Below are positions 1 to 8,214 of a DNA stretch of 64,000 nucleotides, piece after piece (the stretch's first letter is position 1; every line of letters begins with the position of its first letter). The notes beneath the pieces were generated by a model. It was not told where the DNA came from. It ran no database searches and saw only the letters and a list, made by a program, of their open reading frames with translations. A program made the position numbers and the translations under genes. The stretch is from Paraburkholderia dinghuensis (lineage in GTDB: Bacteria; Pseudomonadota; Gammaproteobacteria; Burkholderiales; Burkholderiaceae), in contig NZ_RQIS01000014.1 of the NCBI RefSeq assembly GCF_003837865.1, positions 105,439-169,438 of the forward strand. Direction: 5' to 3'.

Positions 1-1832
1 GAAACCATGAGCGCCTGCGCGTTCTGCACATCCTCGCGCGTGAGCACGCGTTCTTGCGCATTCAGCGCCACGTCTTCGAGCAGCACGGCTCGCATCACAC
101 CCGGCAGCACGCCCGACGACAGCGGCGGCGTCCACCACTTCCCGTCGAGCTTGACGAACACGTTCGTCCGCCCGCCTTCGGTCAACTCTCCGCGCTCGTT
201 GAAGAACAGCATGTCGAAGGCGCCCTGCGCTTCGGCCTCGCGCCAGGCACGGTCGAAATCGGCGCGGCGGGTCGTCTTGCGCAGCAGTAGCGCGTCGGCC
301 GAGGCCACCGGTGCAAAACCGTGATCGGACGCGAGCATCACGCCGACCGATTCACCCGCCAACGGCGCGAGTACCGCAAAGCTCAGTTGCACCGCACCGT
401 CCTTGCCGAGCGCGACACGCACCCGATGCGGCACGCCATCGGGCAGCCCGGCGCAGGTCGTCGCAAGACGCTTGCGCAGTGCATCGACGTCGCATTCGAA
501 GCCGAGCCACGCGGCGCCCGCCGCGAGCCGCGCGAGATGCCGTTCGATGTGACGCACACCGTCGGCACGCGTCGCGTACATCGTTTCGAATAACTCAATG
601 CCGGGATCGGCCCCGGTCAGGAATCGTGCTTTCAAACGGGTCTCCTCGTATTCGTCGGCGGCGACGCTGTCGAGCACGATGCCCGCGCCCACGCCCATTT
701 CGCCTCGCCGCACACTGCCCGGTGCCATGGGGGCATCGAGCGTCAGCGTTCGGATCACGACCGAGAGGCAGAAGTCGCCGCATGCGTCGCCAGTGGGCGC
801 TTCGAGCCAGCCTATCGTCCCCGTGTACAGACCGCGCGGACCATGTTCGATCGCGTCGATCAACTCCATCGTGCGGTGCTTCGGCGCCCCTGTAATCGAC
901 CCGCAGGGAAAGAGCGCGCGCATGACATCGGCGAACGACGTCCGCGCACGCAGACGCGCCTCGACCGTCGATGTCATCTGCCACACCGACGCATACGCTT
1001 CCACGCTGAAGAGCGCGGGGACGTGTACCGAGCCCGTCTGCGCCACACGCGACAGGTCGTTGCGCAGCAGATCGACGATCATCACGTTTTCGGCGCGGTT
1101 CTTGGCATCGCTCGCGAGGAACCGTGCAGCAACGCGATCGGCCTCCGGATCTTCCGCGCGCGCGACGGTGCCTTTCATCGGCTTTGCGCACAGCGTGTCG
1201 CCATGCTTTTCGACAAACAGTTCCGGCGAGCACGAGAGCACCCAGCGGTCGCCCGGCAGCGCGATCAGCGCGCCATATGGCACGCGCTGGCGCTCACGCA
1301 GACGCCGATATAGCGCAAGCGGCGCGCCGAACGACTCGAATTGCAGCCGATAGGTGTAATTGATCTGATACGACTCGCCCGCACGCAGCGCCGCATGCAC
1401 GGCCTCGATATCCGCTTCGAACTGCGTACGATCGACGCCGGGCGTGATGCCCGCAATACCGGCCGGCGCGGGCGCGTCACAGCCTTCGCGCGCGGCGAGC
1501 CAGGCATCGGCTTCCTCGCGCGACAGTCGCTCACAACGTTCGAACAATAAAAAACGCAGCCCGGCATCGCCGCACTGCGTTTCACTGGACTCCCAGGCAT
1601 CGTGTCTCGCGAACTGCAGATCGCGCCCGAAGGCGTAATCGCCGAGCAGGACCGAATGCAGCCCCGCACGCAGATCGTCATCGACATCGCGGCACACCGC
1701 CTCGAGATCCTGCGGCCGGCTGCAGACACGCTCGCGCACGAATCCCGTGTAGAGGCGACTCGTGCGTCGCGCCGCAGTCGAATTGCCATCGTCGAGCAGC
1801 GCGAACACTGCGCCGCCGTCATTCGCTGCCAT
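1..1832 (-). CDS. pabB: Bifunctional aminodeoxychorismate synthase component I / aminodeoxychorismate lyase (PabB-PabC fusion), 3' end cut off
   Basis: Makes 4-aminobenzoate for folate: the first domain aminates chorismate with ammonia from a PabA partner, and the second removes pyruvate from aminodeoxychorismate. About 610 codons are visible, and the frame runs off the left edge a few residues short of the expected C-terminus. In the chorismate-binding half the motifs KPMKGT, IVDLLRNDLSR and CGSITGAPK are readable. After a short junction (IELFETMYATR) comes a PLP-dependent aminotransferase class IV domain with LLRKTTRR (probable PLP lysine) and GELTEGGRTNVF. The ATG at 1832 gives MAANDGGAVFALLDD, a typical start for this fusion. 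It lies 57 bases after dnaJ on the same strand, with a GC-rich hairpin in between. Fusion of the two activities is common in Burkholderiales. Confidence 0.93.
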   Translation of the reverse strand, partial: MAANDGGAVFALLDDGNSTAARRTSRLYTGFVRERVCSRPQDLEAVCRDVDDDLRAGLHSVLLGDYAFGRDLQFARHDAWESSETQCGDAGLRFLLFERCERLSREEADAWLAAREGCDAPAPAGIAGITPGVDRTQFEADIEAVHAALRAGESYQINYTYRLQFESFGAPLALYRRLRERQRVPYGALIALPGDRWVLSCSPELFVEKHGDTLCAKPMKGTVARAEDPEADRVAARFLASDAKNRAENVMIVDLLRNDLSRVAQTGSVHVPALFSVEAYASVWQMTSTVEARLRARTSFADVMRALFPCGSITGAPKHRTMELIDAIEHGPRGLYTGTIGWLEAPTGDACGDFCLSVVIRTLTLDAPMAPGSVRRGEMGVGAGIVLDSVAADEYEETRLKARFLTGADPGIELFETMYATRADGVRHIERHLARLAAGAAWLGFECDVDALRKRLATTCAGLPDGVPHRVRVALGKDGAVQLSFAVLAPLAGESVGVMLASDHGFAPVASADALLLRKTTRRADFDRAWREAEAQGAFDMLFFNERGELTEGGRTNVFVKLDGKWWTPPLSSGVLPGVMRAVLLEDVALNAQERVLTREDVQNAQALMV

Positions 1833-1852
1833 AGACGCTACCTGCTACAAGT

Positions 1853-1877
1853 CCGGCGGCACTACGACGGCCGCCGG
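1853..1877 (-). terminator. GC-rich hairpin between dnaJ and pabB
   Basis: Perfect 8-bp arms (CCGGCGGC at 1853-1860, GCCGCCGG at 1870-1877) around a 9-base loop, lying between the dnaJ stop and the pabB start. There is no clear U-tract on the minus strand, so it may only weaken read-through or stabilise the dnaJ mRNA end. Confidence 0.4.
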
Positions 1878-1889
1878 TGTAAAACCCGC

Positions 1890-3023
1890 TCAGTCGAAGA
1901 AGCTCTTCACGCGATCGAACCAGCTCTTGCTCTGCGGGCTGTGGCGCGCGCCGCCTTCCACGAGCGACTTCTCGAACTGCTGGAGCAGTTCGCGCTGCTG
2001 ATCGGTGAGCTTGACCGGCGTTTCGACCTGAACATGCACGTACAGATCCCCGGCGATGCTCGAACGCAGACCCTTGATGCCCTTGCCGCGCAGACGGAAC
2101 GTCTTGCCCGACTGCGTACCCTCGGGCACCGTGAAGCTCGCGCGGCCCGCGAGCGTCGGCACTTCGATCTCGCCGCCGAGCGCCGCCGTCGTGAACGGAA
2201 TCGGCATCTGGCAATGCAGGTCGTCGCCGTCGCGCTCGAACACCGAATGCGACTTGATGTGAATCTCGACGTAAAGGTCGCCAGCCGGCCCGCCGTTGAT
2301 GCCCGGTTCGCCGTTGCCGGCCGAGCGGATGCGCATGCCGTCGTCGATGCCCGCCGGAATCTTCACTTCGAGCGTCTTCGTTTCCTTCACCTTGCCTGCG
2401 CCATGGCAGTTCGTGCAGGGATCGGGGATATACGAACCGGTGCCGTGACACTTCGGGCAAGTCTGCTGAATGCTGAAGAAACCCTGCGACATGCGCACCG
2501 AACCCGAGCCGTGACAGGTCGGGCAGCTTTCCGGCTTGGTGCCGGGCTTCGCACCCGAGCCGTGGCAGATATCACACGTGCTCCAACCCGGAACGCGAAT
2601 CTGCGTCTCGTAGCCGTGCGCGGCCTGCTCGAGCGTGATCTCCATGCTGTAGCGCAGGTCCGCGCCGCGATACACCTGCGGGCCGCCGCGTGCACCGGCG
2701 CGGCCGCCGGCGGCCTGACCAAAGATGTCGCCGAAGATGTCGCCGAACGCATCCGCGAAACCGCCGAAGCCCTGTGCACCGGCGCCGCCCATGTTCGGAT
2801 CGACACCCGCGTGCCCGTACTGGTCGTAGGCCGCACGCTTTTGCGAGTCCGACAGCATTTCATAGGCTTCCTTCACCTCCTTGAAATGCTCTTCCGCATC
2901 CTTGTTGTCCGGATTGCGGTCGGGGTGATACTTCATCGCCAGCTTGCGATACGCCTTCTTGATCTCGTCGTCGCCAGCGTTCTTCGCGACGCCCAGAACC
3001 TCGTAGTAATCCCGTTTCGCCAT
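1890..3023 (-). CDS. dnaJ: Chaperone DnaJ (Hsp40)
   Basis: Co-chaperone that delivers unfolded proteins to DnaK and stimulates its ATPase in the cytoplasm. The 377 residues carry a J domain (1-70) with the HPD motif at 33-35, a Gly/Phe-rich linker (about 75-120), and four zinc-binding CxxCxGxG repeats starting near residues 150, 167, 189 and 203, followed by the C-terminal substrate-binding domain. Length is normal for the family. It is downstream of dnaK on the same strand with a 318-base gap, so it may be co-transcribed with dnaK, have its own promoter, or both. The start MAKRDYYEVLGV is the family consensus. Confidence 0.98.
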   Translation of the reverse strand: MAKRDYYEVLGVAKNAGDDEIKKAYRKLAMKYHPDRNPDNKDAEEHFKEVKEAYEMLSDSQKRAAYDQYGHAGVDPNMGGAGAQGFGGFADAFGDIFGDIFGQAAGGRAGARGGPQVYRGADLRYSMEITLEQAAHGYETQIRVPGWSTCDICHGSGAKPGTKPESCPTCHGSGSVRMSQGFFSIQQTCPKCHGTGSYIPDPCTNCHGAGKVKETKTLEVKIPAGIDDGMRIRSAGNGEPGINGGPAGDLYVEIHIKSHSVFERDGDDLHCQMPIPFTTAALGGEIEVPTLAGRASFTVPEGTQSGKTFRLRGKGIKGLRSSIAGDLYVHVQVETPVKLTDQQRELLQQFEKSLVEGGARHSPQSKSWFDRVKSFFD

Positions 3024-3341
3024 ATCGGTTCAACGCCGGTCATGCGCGCGCGTGCGCGTGCCGGCTCCTCATGAATGCTGGATCTCGCGACCCGTATGCC
3101 GCCCTCGTCGAACGCCGTCGCGCCATGCTGCTGCGCGTCCGGCCCCCCTTTCGCGAGCGGGCTCCAAAAAACAAATGTGCCCGGAGAGCCGTGAAGGCTC
3201 GCCAGGCGTTAAGCAAACTGCACGCATCGTAACCGATGCGGCCGGTTCCCGCCGCCGAGTCCCGCGCCACCGCAGCCGGCGAGGCCTCCTTCGAAGCCTC
3301 GCGTGGCCGCGGCGGCCGGACTCTCCGGCGAGTACCAGGCC
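3024..3341 (-). other. dnaK-dnaJ intergenic region
   Basis: 318 bases without a convincing gene. It contains a short imperfect hairpin just after the dnaK stop (CGAGGC at about 3280, GCCTCG at about 3296) that lacks a U-tract. I see no clear promoter for dnaJ here, and open frames through it are extensions of antisense frames. Confidence 0.5.
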
Positions 3342-5285
3342 TTAGTCCTTCTTGACTTCCTTGAAGTCGGCGTCGACCACGTCGTCGGCCTGCTGCGCGC
3401 TTTCCTGCGCACCGCCTGCGGCACCCGCGGCACCGGCAGCGCCTGCTTGCTGGGCCTGCATATCGGCGTACATCTTCTCGCCGAGCTTCTGCGACGCCGT
3501 CGACAGCGCCTCGACCTTCGCATCGATCTCAGCCTTGTCGGCCGACGAACTCTTCAGCGCCTCTTCGAGGTCCTTCAGCGCGGCTTCGATCTTGTCCTTC
3601 TCGCTGGCGTCGATCTTGTCGCCGTACTCGGCAACAGCCTTCTTCGTGCTGTGAACGAGCGCGTCGCCCTGGTTACGCGCGTCGGCCAGTTCACGCAGAC
3701 GGTGATCTTCTTCCGCGTTCGCTTCGGCGTCCTTCACCATCTTCTCGATCTCGGCGTCCGAGAGACCCGAGTTCGCCTTGATCGTGATGCGGTTTTCCTT
3801 GCCGGTCGCCTTGTCCTTCGCGCCGACATGCAGGATGCCGTTCGCGTCGATGTCGAAGCTCACCTCGATCTGCGGCACGCCACGCGGTGCGGGCGGAATG
3901 CCTTCAAGGTTGAACTCGCCGAGCAGCTTGTTGCCGGCTGCCATTTCGCGCTCGCCCTGGAACACCTTGATCGTCACGGCGCCCTGGTTGTCGTCGGCAG
4001 TCGAGTAGACCTGCGCGTGCTTCGTCGGGATCGTCGTGTTCTTGTTGATCATCTTCGTCATCACGCCGCCGAGCGTCTCGATACCGAGCGAGAGCGGGGT
4101 CACGTCGAGCAGCAGCACGTCCTTGCGGTCGCCCGAGAGCACCTGGCCCTGGATCGCGGCGCCGACTGCAACGGCTTCGTCCGGGTTCACGTCACGGCGC
4201 GGGTCCTTGCCGAAGAACTCCTTCACCTTCTCCAGGACCTTCGGCATACGCGTCTGGCCGCCGACGAGAATCACGTCGTTGATGTCGCCGACCTTCACGC
4301 CCGCGTCCTTGATCGCGACGCGGCACGGCTCCATCGTGCGCTCGATCAGGTCTTCGACCAGTGCTTCGAGCTTGGCGCGCGTGATCTTCAGGTTCAAGTG
4401 CTTCGGACCCGACGCATCGGCCGTGATGTACGGCAGGTTGATTTCGGTCTGCTGGCCCGCCGACAGTTCGATCTTGGCCTTTTCAGCGGCTTCCTTCAGG
4501 CGTTGCAGCGCGAGCACGTCCTTCGACAGATCGACGCCCTGCTCCTTCTTGAACTCGCCGATGATGTAATCGATGATGCGCTGGTCGAAGTCTTCACCGC
4601 CGAGGAACGTGTCGCCGTTCGTCGAGAGCACTTCGAACTGCATTTCGCCGTCGACGTCCGCGATTTCGATGATCGAGATGTCGAACGTGCCGCCGCCGAG
4701 GTCGAACACGGCGATCTTGCGGTCGCCCTTTTCTGCCTTGTCGAGACCGAACGCGAGCGCGGCTGCCGTCGGCTCGTTGATGATGCGCTTGACTTCCAGA
4801 CCGGCGATGCGGCCTGCGTCCTTCGTCGCCTGACGCTGGCTGTCGTTGAAGTACGCGGGAACCGTAATCACAGCTTCGGTGACCGGCTCGCCGAGGTAGT
4901 CTTCAGCGGTCTTCTTCATCTTGCGCAGGACTTCAGCCGAAACCTGCGACGGCGCCAGCTTCGAGCCGTGCGCTTCAACCCACGCGTCGCCGTTATCGTG
5001 CTTGACGATCTTGTAGGGCATCAGGCCGATGTCCTTCTGCACTTCCTTCTCGTCGAAGCGGCGGCCGATCAGGCGCTTGACTGCGTAAAGCGTGTTCTTC
5101 GGGTTCGTGACCGACTGGCGCTTGGCCGGCGCACCGACCAGCACTTCGTTGTCGTCCATGTAGGCGATGATGGACGGCGTCGTGCGAGCGCCTTCCTGGT
5201 TCTCGATCACCTTGACCTGATTGCCTTCCATGATCGCCACGCACGAGTTGGTCGTGCCGAGGTCGATACCGATGATTTTGCCCAT
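3342..5285 (-). CDS. dnaK: Chaperone DnaK (Hsp70)
   Basis: ATP-driven Hsp70 chaperone of the cytoplasm, working with DnaJ and GrpE. The 647-residue product begins MGKIIGIDLGTTNSCV, the phosphate-1 loop of the Hsp70 ATPase. The second phosphate loop (FDLGGGTFD), the linker region (LLLDVTPLSLGIET) and the C-terminal lid ending EVKKD are also visible. The frame opens three codons upstream at a TTG (5294), but the ATG at 5285 gives the conserved N-terminus and has GGAG about 11 bases upstream, so it is preferred. It lies between grpE and dnaJ, and a sigma-32-like promoter is proposed about 105 bases upstream. Confidence 0.98.
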   Translation of the reverse strand: MGKIIGIDLGTTNSCVAIMEGNQVKVIENQEGARTTPSIIAYMDDNEVLVGAPAKRQSVTNPKNTLYAVKRLIGRRFDEKEVQKDIGLMPYKIVKHDNGDAWVEAHGSKLAPSQVSAEVLRKMKKTAEDYLGEPVTEAVITVPAYFNDSQRQATKDAGRIAGLEVKRIINEPTAAALAFGLDKAEKGDRKIAVFDLGGGTFDISIIEIADVDGEMQFEVLSTNGDTFLGGEDFDQRIIDYIIGEFKKEQGVDLSKDVLALQRLKEAAEKAKIELSAGQQTEINLPYITADASGPKHLNLKITRAKLEALVEDLIERTMEPCRVAIKDAGVKVGDINDVILVGGQTRMPKVLEKVKEFFGKDPRRDVNPDEAVAVGAAIQGQVLSGDRKDVLLLDVTPLSLGIETLGGVMTKMINKNTTIPTKHAQVYSTADDNQGAVTIKVFQGEREMAAGNKLLGEFNLEGIPPAPRGVPQIEVSFDIDANGILHVGAKDKATGKENRITIKANSGLSDAEIEKMVKDAEANAEEDHRLRELADARNQGDALVHSTKKAVAEYGDKIDASEKDKIEAALKDLEEALKSSSADKAEIDAKVEALSTASQKLGEKMYADMQAQQAGAAGAAGAAGGAQESAQQADDVVDADFKEVKKD

Positions 5286-5387
5286 GTTTATCAAATCTCC
5301 AATGTTTGGTCGCTGTGCGGACCACCGCTCGCGCTCTGGCTAACGCCTTGTCGCGCTGGCATCCGCTTCAATCCGGAACTGCTGCCC

Positions 5388-5415
5388 AAATAAGTGCCAC
5401 TGCGGCGTTTTCAAG
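5388..5415 (-). promoter_or_regulatory. Possible sigma-32 promoter of dnaK
   Basis: On the minus strand CTTGAAA (5415-5409, perfect for the -35 consensus) is followed after 12 bases by CACTTATTT (5396-5388), a weaker match to the CCCCATnT -10 element. It is about 105 bases upstream of the dnaK ATG. The -35 is convincing and the -10 is only partial. Confidence 0.5.
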
Positions 5416-5502
5416 ACCCTGGACACTATCCGGTCATTAATTTTTTTCAATCGCCCGCTGCGCGGACATCGCATCCACCCGCGGCGGGCGCTTTCAGCGC
5501 GC

Positions 5503-6087
5503 TTACTTCGGCTGGGAAACGGTGACGAGCGCAGGGCGCAGCACGCGGTCGGCGATCACGTAACCCTTCTGCAGCACGTTGACGACGGTGTTCGCTTCCT
5601 GCTCGGACGGCACCATCGAAATGGCCTGATGGCGATGCGGATCGAACTTCTCGCCGACCGGGTTGATGGCGACGACGCGCCCCTTCTCCAGCGCGCCGGT
5701 GAGTTGCTTGAACGTCAGTTCGACGCCCTCGCGCACCTTCGCCAGATCGTCCGACTCATGGGCGATGGCGGCTTCGAGGCTGTCCATGACCGGCAGCAGA
5801 TGCTCAGCGAAGTTCTCAATGGCGAACTTGTGGGCCTTCTGGACGTCTTCCTGCGCACGGCGGCGCACGTTTTCGGTTTCCGCCTTCGCACGGACGAACG
5901 CGTCATGCAGTTCGGCGATCTTCGCCTGGGCTTCTGCGAGCGCGGCCTCCACGCCGCCCAGCGCCGCTGCTTCAGCGGCTTCAGCCGCCTCGCCTGCCGT
6001 TGCAGGCTGTGCGCTTGCGCCGGCTTGCGACGGATCGTCCGCGGGCTGGGGGTTCTGGCTCGTCGGGTTCTCTTGCGTGTTTTCCAT
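5503..6087 (-). CDS. grpE: Nucleotide exchange factor GrpE
   Basis: Dimeric exchange factor that releases ADP from DnaK. The 194-residue product has an acidic, low-complexity N-terminus (to about residue 55), a long coiled coil (KIAELHDAFVRAKAETENVRR) and the C-terminal beta domain ending near VLRPALVTVSQPK. The frame extends upstream to a TTG at 6123, but the ATG at 6087 (MENTQENP) matches the usual Burkholderia start. First gene of the grpE-dnaK-dnaJ group, with a good sigma-32-type promoter upstream at 6198-6225. Confidence 0.96.
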   Translation of the reverse strand: MENTQENPTSQNPQPADDPSQAGASAQPATAGEAAEAAEAAALGGVEAALAEAQAKIAELHDAFVRAKAETENVRRRAQEDVQKAHKFAIENFAEHLLPVMDSLEAAIAHESDDLAKVREGVELTFKQLTGALEKGRVVAINPVGEKFDPHRHQAISMVPSEQEANTVVNVLQKGYVIADRVLRPALVTVSQPK

Positions 6088-6197
6088 GTCGCTAAACGTG
6101 GTTGGATAGAAAAAAAGGAGCAAAGCGCCGGGAAACCTGCCCGGCGGTTCGCGCTGTGTTGTCCAGGCGCGACACCCGCTTTGCGCATCGACGCTTC

Positions 6198-6225
6198 AGA
6201 TGGGTGTCAGATCGCCGATTTCAAG
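6198..6225 (-). promoter_or_regulatory. Sigma-32 (heat-shock) promoter of grpE
   Basis: Minus strand CTTGAAA (6225-6219), 13-base spacer, ACCCATCT (6205-6198). This differs from the sigma-32 consensus CTTGAAA-N(11-16)-CCCCATnT at one defined -10 position. Transcription would begin about 100 bases before the grpE ATG. Confidence 0.75.
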
Positions 6226-6439
6226 GGCTTTCCGCGCGTTTTTTCCAGCGTTGACAGACGGAGGAAACCGCCCGTTACAACCATTACCGCAGCGCCGCAT
6301 GAATGAAATTGAGTGCGCCGCGCCGCTGACCTAAACTCAGGAATAGATGCTGCTCAGAGCGCGTATACCCTGAGACAGACATCAAACCGAATTGGCCGCA
6401 AGCTGGCCGTTTCGCAGGGCAATCTCCCGGGGGAGTACC

Positions 6440-6601
6440 GTGAAACTGACCTTTGCAACAGCGGTGGTCGCGTTGGTACTCATCGCCGGAACCACCACAA
6501 TCTGCATGTCGGGTGCCGTCAACGAGAACACGACGGAATATGGTGGCGTTCACGCCACGATGGAAGCGTTATTCAGCCCTCACGCCCAAGTTTGTCGATA
6601 G
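6440..6601 (+). CDS. Small predicted exported or membrane protein (53 aa)
   Basis: Unrecognised small ORF starting at GTG with a strong ribosome binding site (GGGGGAG, 4-5 bases upstream). The product starts VKLTFATAVVALVLIAG, a charged N-terminus plus one hydrophobic segment typical of a signal peptide or single membrane anchor, then a short polar tail of about 30 residues. It sits on the opposite strand between grpE and hslR, and its 3' end overlaps the hslR 3' end by 29 bases. TTGACA occurs at 6251-6256 but no good -10 follows. The support is the RBS and signal-like N-terminus only. Confidence 0.5.
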   Translation: MKLTFATAVVALVLIAGTTTICMSGAVNENTTEYGGVHATMEALFSPHAQVCR

Positions 6602-6980
6602 TACGGCGGTCGCGCTTGGTCGGCCTGCCCTGCAGCGCCGACGCGGGTTCGCGAAACAGCCGTCGCCGCTCCTGCTCCGCCGCGCGCCGCGTGCGCCCAG
6701 TCTCCGTCTCGGCATAGAGCGTCTGCGCGACGCTGGCCGGTCCGCGCACGTCGCACAGGCCCAGCACCTCGACCTCCCAGACCACGTGATCGATCTCGAT
6801 TTCAACGAGGTCGCCCACGCGCACGTCCCTCGACGCCTTCACCGGATCGCCGCCGATCCGCACGCGCCCCTTGCCGATCGCATCCGAGGCGAGCGAGCGC
6901 GTCTTGAAGAAACGGGCCGCCCACAGCCACTTGTCGATGCGCAGACGAGCGGACGGTTCAGTCGAGATCTTGTAATTCAT
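6573..6980 (-). CDS. hslR: Hsp15-type S4-domain RNA-binding protein
   Basis: 135 residues with an N-terminal S4 RNA-binding fold (RIDKWLWAARFFKTRSLAS...GRVRIGG) and a basic C-terminal tail, matching HslR/Hsp15. In E. coli this heat-shock protein binds 50S subunits carrying a stalled nascent chain and helps recycle them. It lies downstream of hemH on the same strand (30 bases) within the hrcA/chaperone neighbourhood, consistent with a heat-shock role. Confidence 0.93.
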   Translation of the reverse strand: MNYKISTEPSARLRIDKWLWAARFFKTRSLASDAIGKGRVRIGGDPVKASRDVRVGDLVEIEIDHVVWEVEVLGLCDVRGPASVAQTLYAETETGRTRRAAEQERRRLFREPASALQGRPTKRDRRTIDKLGREG

Positions 6981-7010
6981 ACGATGAATTCGCGGTAAGA
7001 ACGCGCCCGC

Positions 7011-8078
7011 TCAGGCAACGTCGCCTGCAGGCGACGCGGCCTGCACCGGCCACCCCTGCAGATGTTGCGCGACGATTTCGCCGAGCGCGGCGATCCACGC
7101 CGTCGATGCGTTCAGGCACGGAATACGGTGGAACTCCTTGCCGCCGGCCTTGAGGAATTCGTCGCGCACCTCCATGCCGATTTCCTCGATGGTTTCGAGG
7201 CAGTCGGCGATGAACCCGGGGCAGAAGACGTCCGCACGACGCACGCCGCCCTGGCCGAGCTCGCGCAACGTAGGCGCTGTGTACGGCTGAAGCCACTGCG
7301 CGCGGCCAAAACGGGACTGGAACGTGACGCGGCACTCGATGGGCGTGAGTCCGAGCGCCTGCATGAGCAGCGACGCGGTTTGCTGGCACTGGTCGTGATA
7401 CGGATCGCCGAGATCGAGCGTGCGGCTCGGCACACCGTGGAAACTCAGCACGAGGCGCTCGCCCGCCGCGAAATCGGGCCGACCATGTGCGTGCCAGTAG
7501 TGGTGGACCTGCGCGGCGAGCGCGGCGATATAGGCCGGGTGGTCGTGATACGCGCGCACGGTGCGGATTTCCGGCTGGTTGCGCATGCGCCGCAGCGCGG
7601 CAAACGCGGCGTCGAACGCGGTGGCCGTCGTCGAGGCCGAGTACTGCGGATACATCGGCACGAGCAGGATGCGCTCCGCGCCTGCGAGCTTGAGCTGGTT
7701 GAGCATCGCAGGGATGTCGGGCGTGCCATAGCGCATCGCGTAATCGACGATCACCGTGTAGTCGTTCACATGCAGCAGCTGGCGCAGGCCGTCGGCCTGC
7801 TTCTGCGTATGGACGCGTAGCGGCGAGCCTTCGGGCGTCCAGACGGCCGCGTATTTTTTCGCCGACGAGCGCCCGCGCATGGGCAGGATCAGCCCGCGCA
7901 GGATGACTTGCCAGACGGGTGCGGGAATCTCGACCACACGACGATCGGAAAGGAATTGGGCCAGATAGCGGCGCACGGCACGCGGCGTGGGCGCGTCGGG
8001 CGTGCCCAGATTGATGAGCAGCACCGCGACGCGATGCGCGACAGCCGATTGCAGCGGCCGCTCCAGATCGAAACGCAT
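7011..8078 (-). CDS. hemH: Ferrochelatase
   Basis: Inserts Fe2+ into protoporphyrin IX, the last step of protohaem synthesis. 355 residues. The N-terminal motif LLINLGTPDAPT, the central VPMYPQYSASTT, the catalytic-histidine motif SFHGVPSRTLD, and FQSRFGRAQWLQPYT with CPGFIADCLETIEEI near the C-terminus are all family signatures. Start ATG at 8078. Upstream is hrcA (137-base gap) and downstream is hslR, so the three may form one unit. Confidence 0.98.
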   Translation of the reverse strand: MRFDLERPLQSAVAHRVAVLLINLGTPDAPTPRAVRRYLAQFLSDRRVVEIPAPVWQVILRGLILPMRGRSSAKKYAAVWTPEGSPLRVHTQKQADGLRQLLHVNDYTVIVDYAMRYGTPDIPAMLNQLKLAGAERILLVPMYPQYSASTTATAFDAAFAALRRMRNQPEIRTVRAYHDHPAYIAALAAQVHHYWHAHGRPDFAAGERLVLSFHGVPSRTLDLGDPYHDQCQQTASLLMQALGLTPIECRVTFQSRFGRAQWLQPYTAPTLRELGQGGVRRADVFCPGFIADCLETIEEIGMEVRDEFLKAGGKEFHRIPCLNASTAWIAALGEIVAQHLQGWPVQAASPAGDVA

Positions 8079-8214
8079 AGGCGGTCAGTTGCGCCGCGCG
8101 GAAGCGCGGCAACAGTTGCACAAGGCAAACATTATAGCGGCCGGGTCAGACGCGCCCACCTGGCCGTCCGGCCGATGGCGCGCCGAATGCAACTGCCCGA
8201 TGATGATCACGTGC

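Noticed and set aside
1602..3074. A 490-codon plus-strand frame opposite dnaJ and the start of pabB
   Set aside because: Antisense shadow; the product has no recognisable domain and dnaJ is certain.
3303..5393. A 696-codon plus-strand frame opposite dnaK
   Set aside because: Exact antisense of dnaK with no ribosome binding site; such antisense frames are a known artefact at hsp70 genes.
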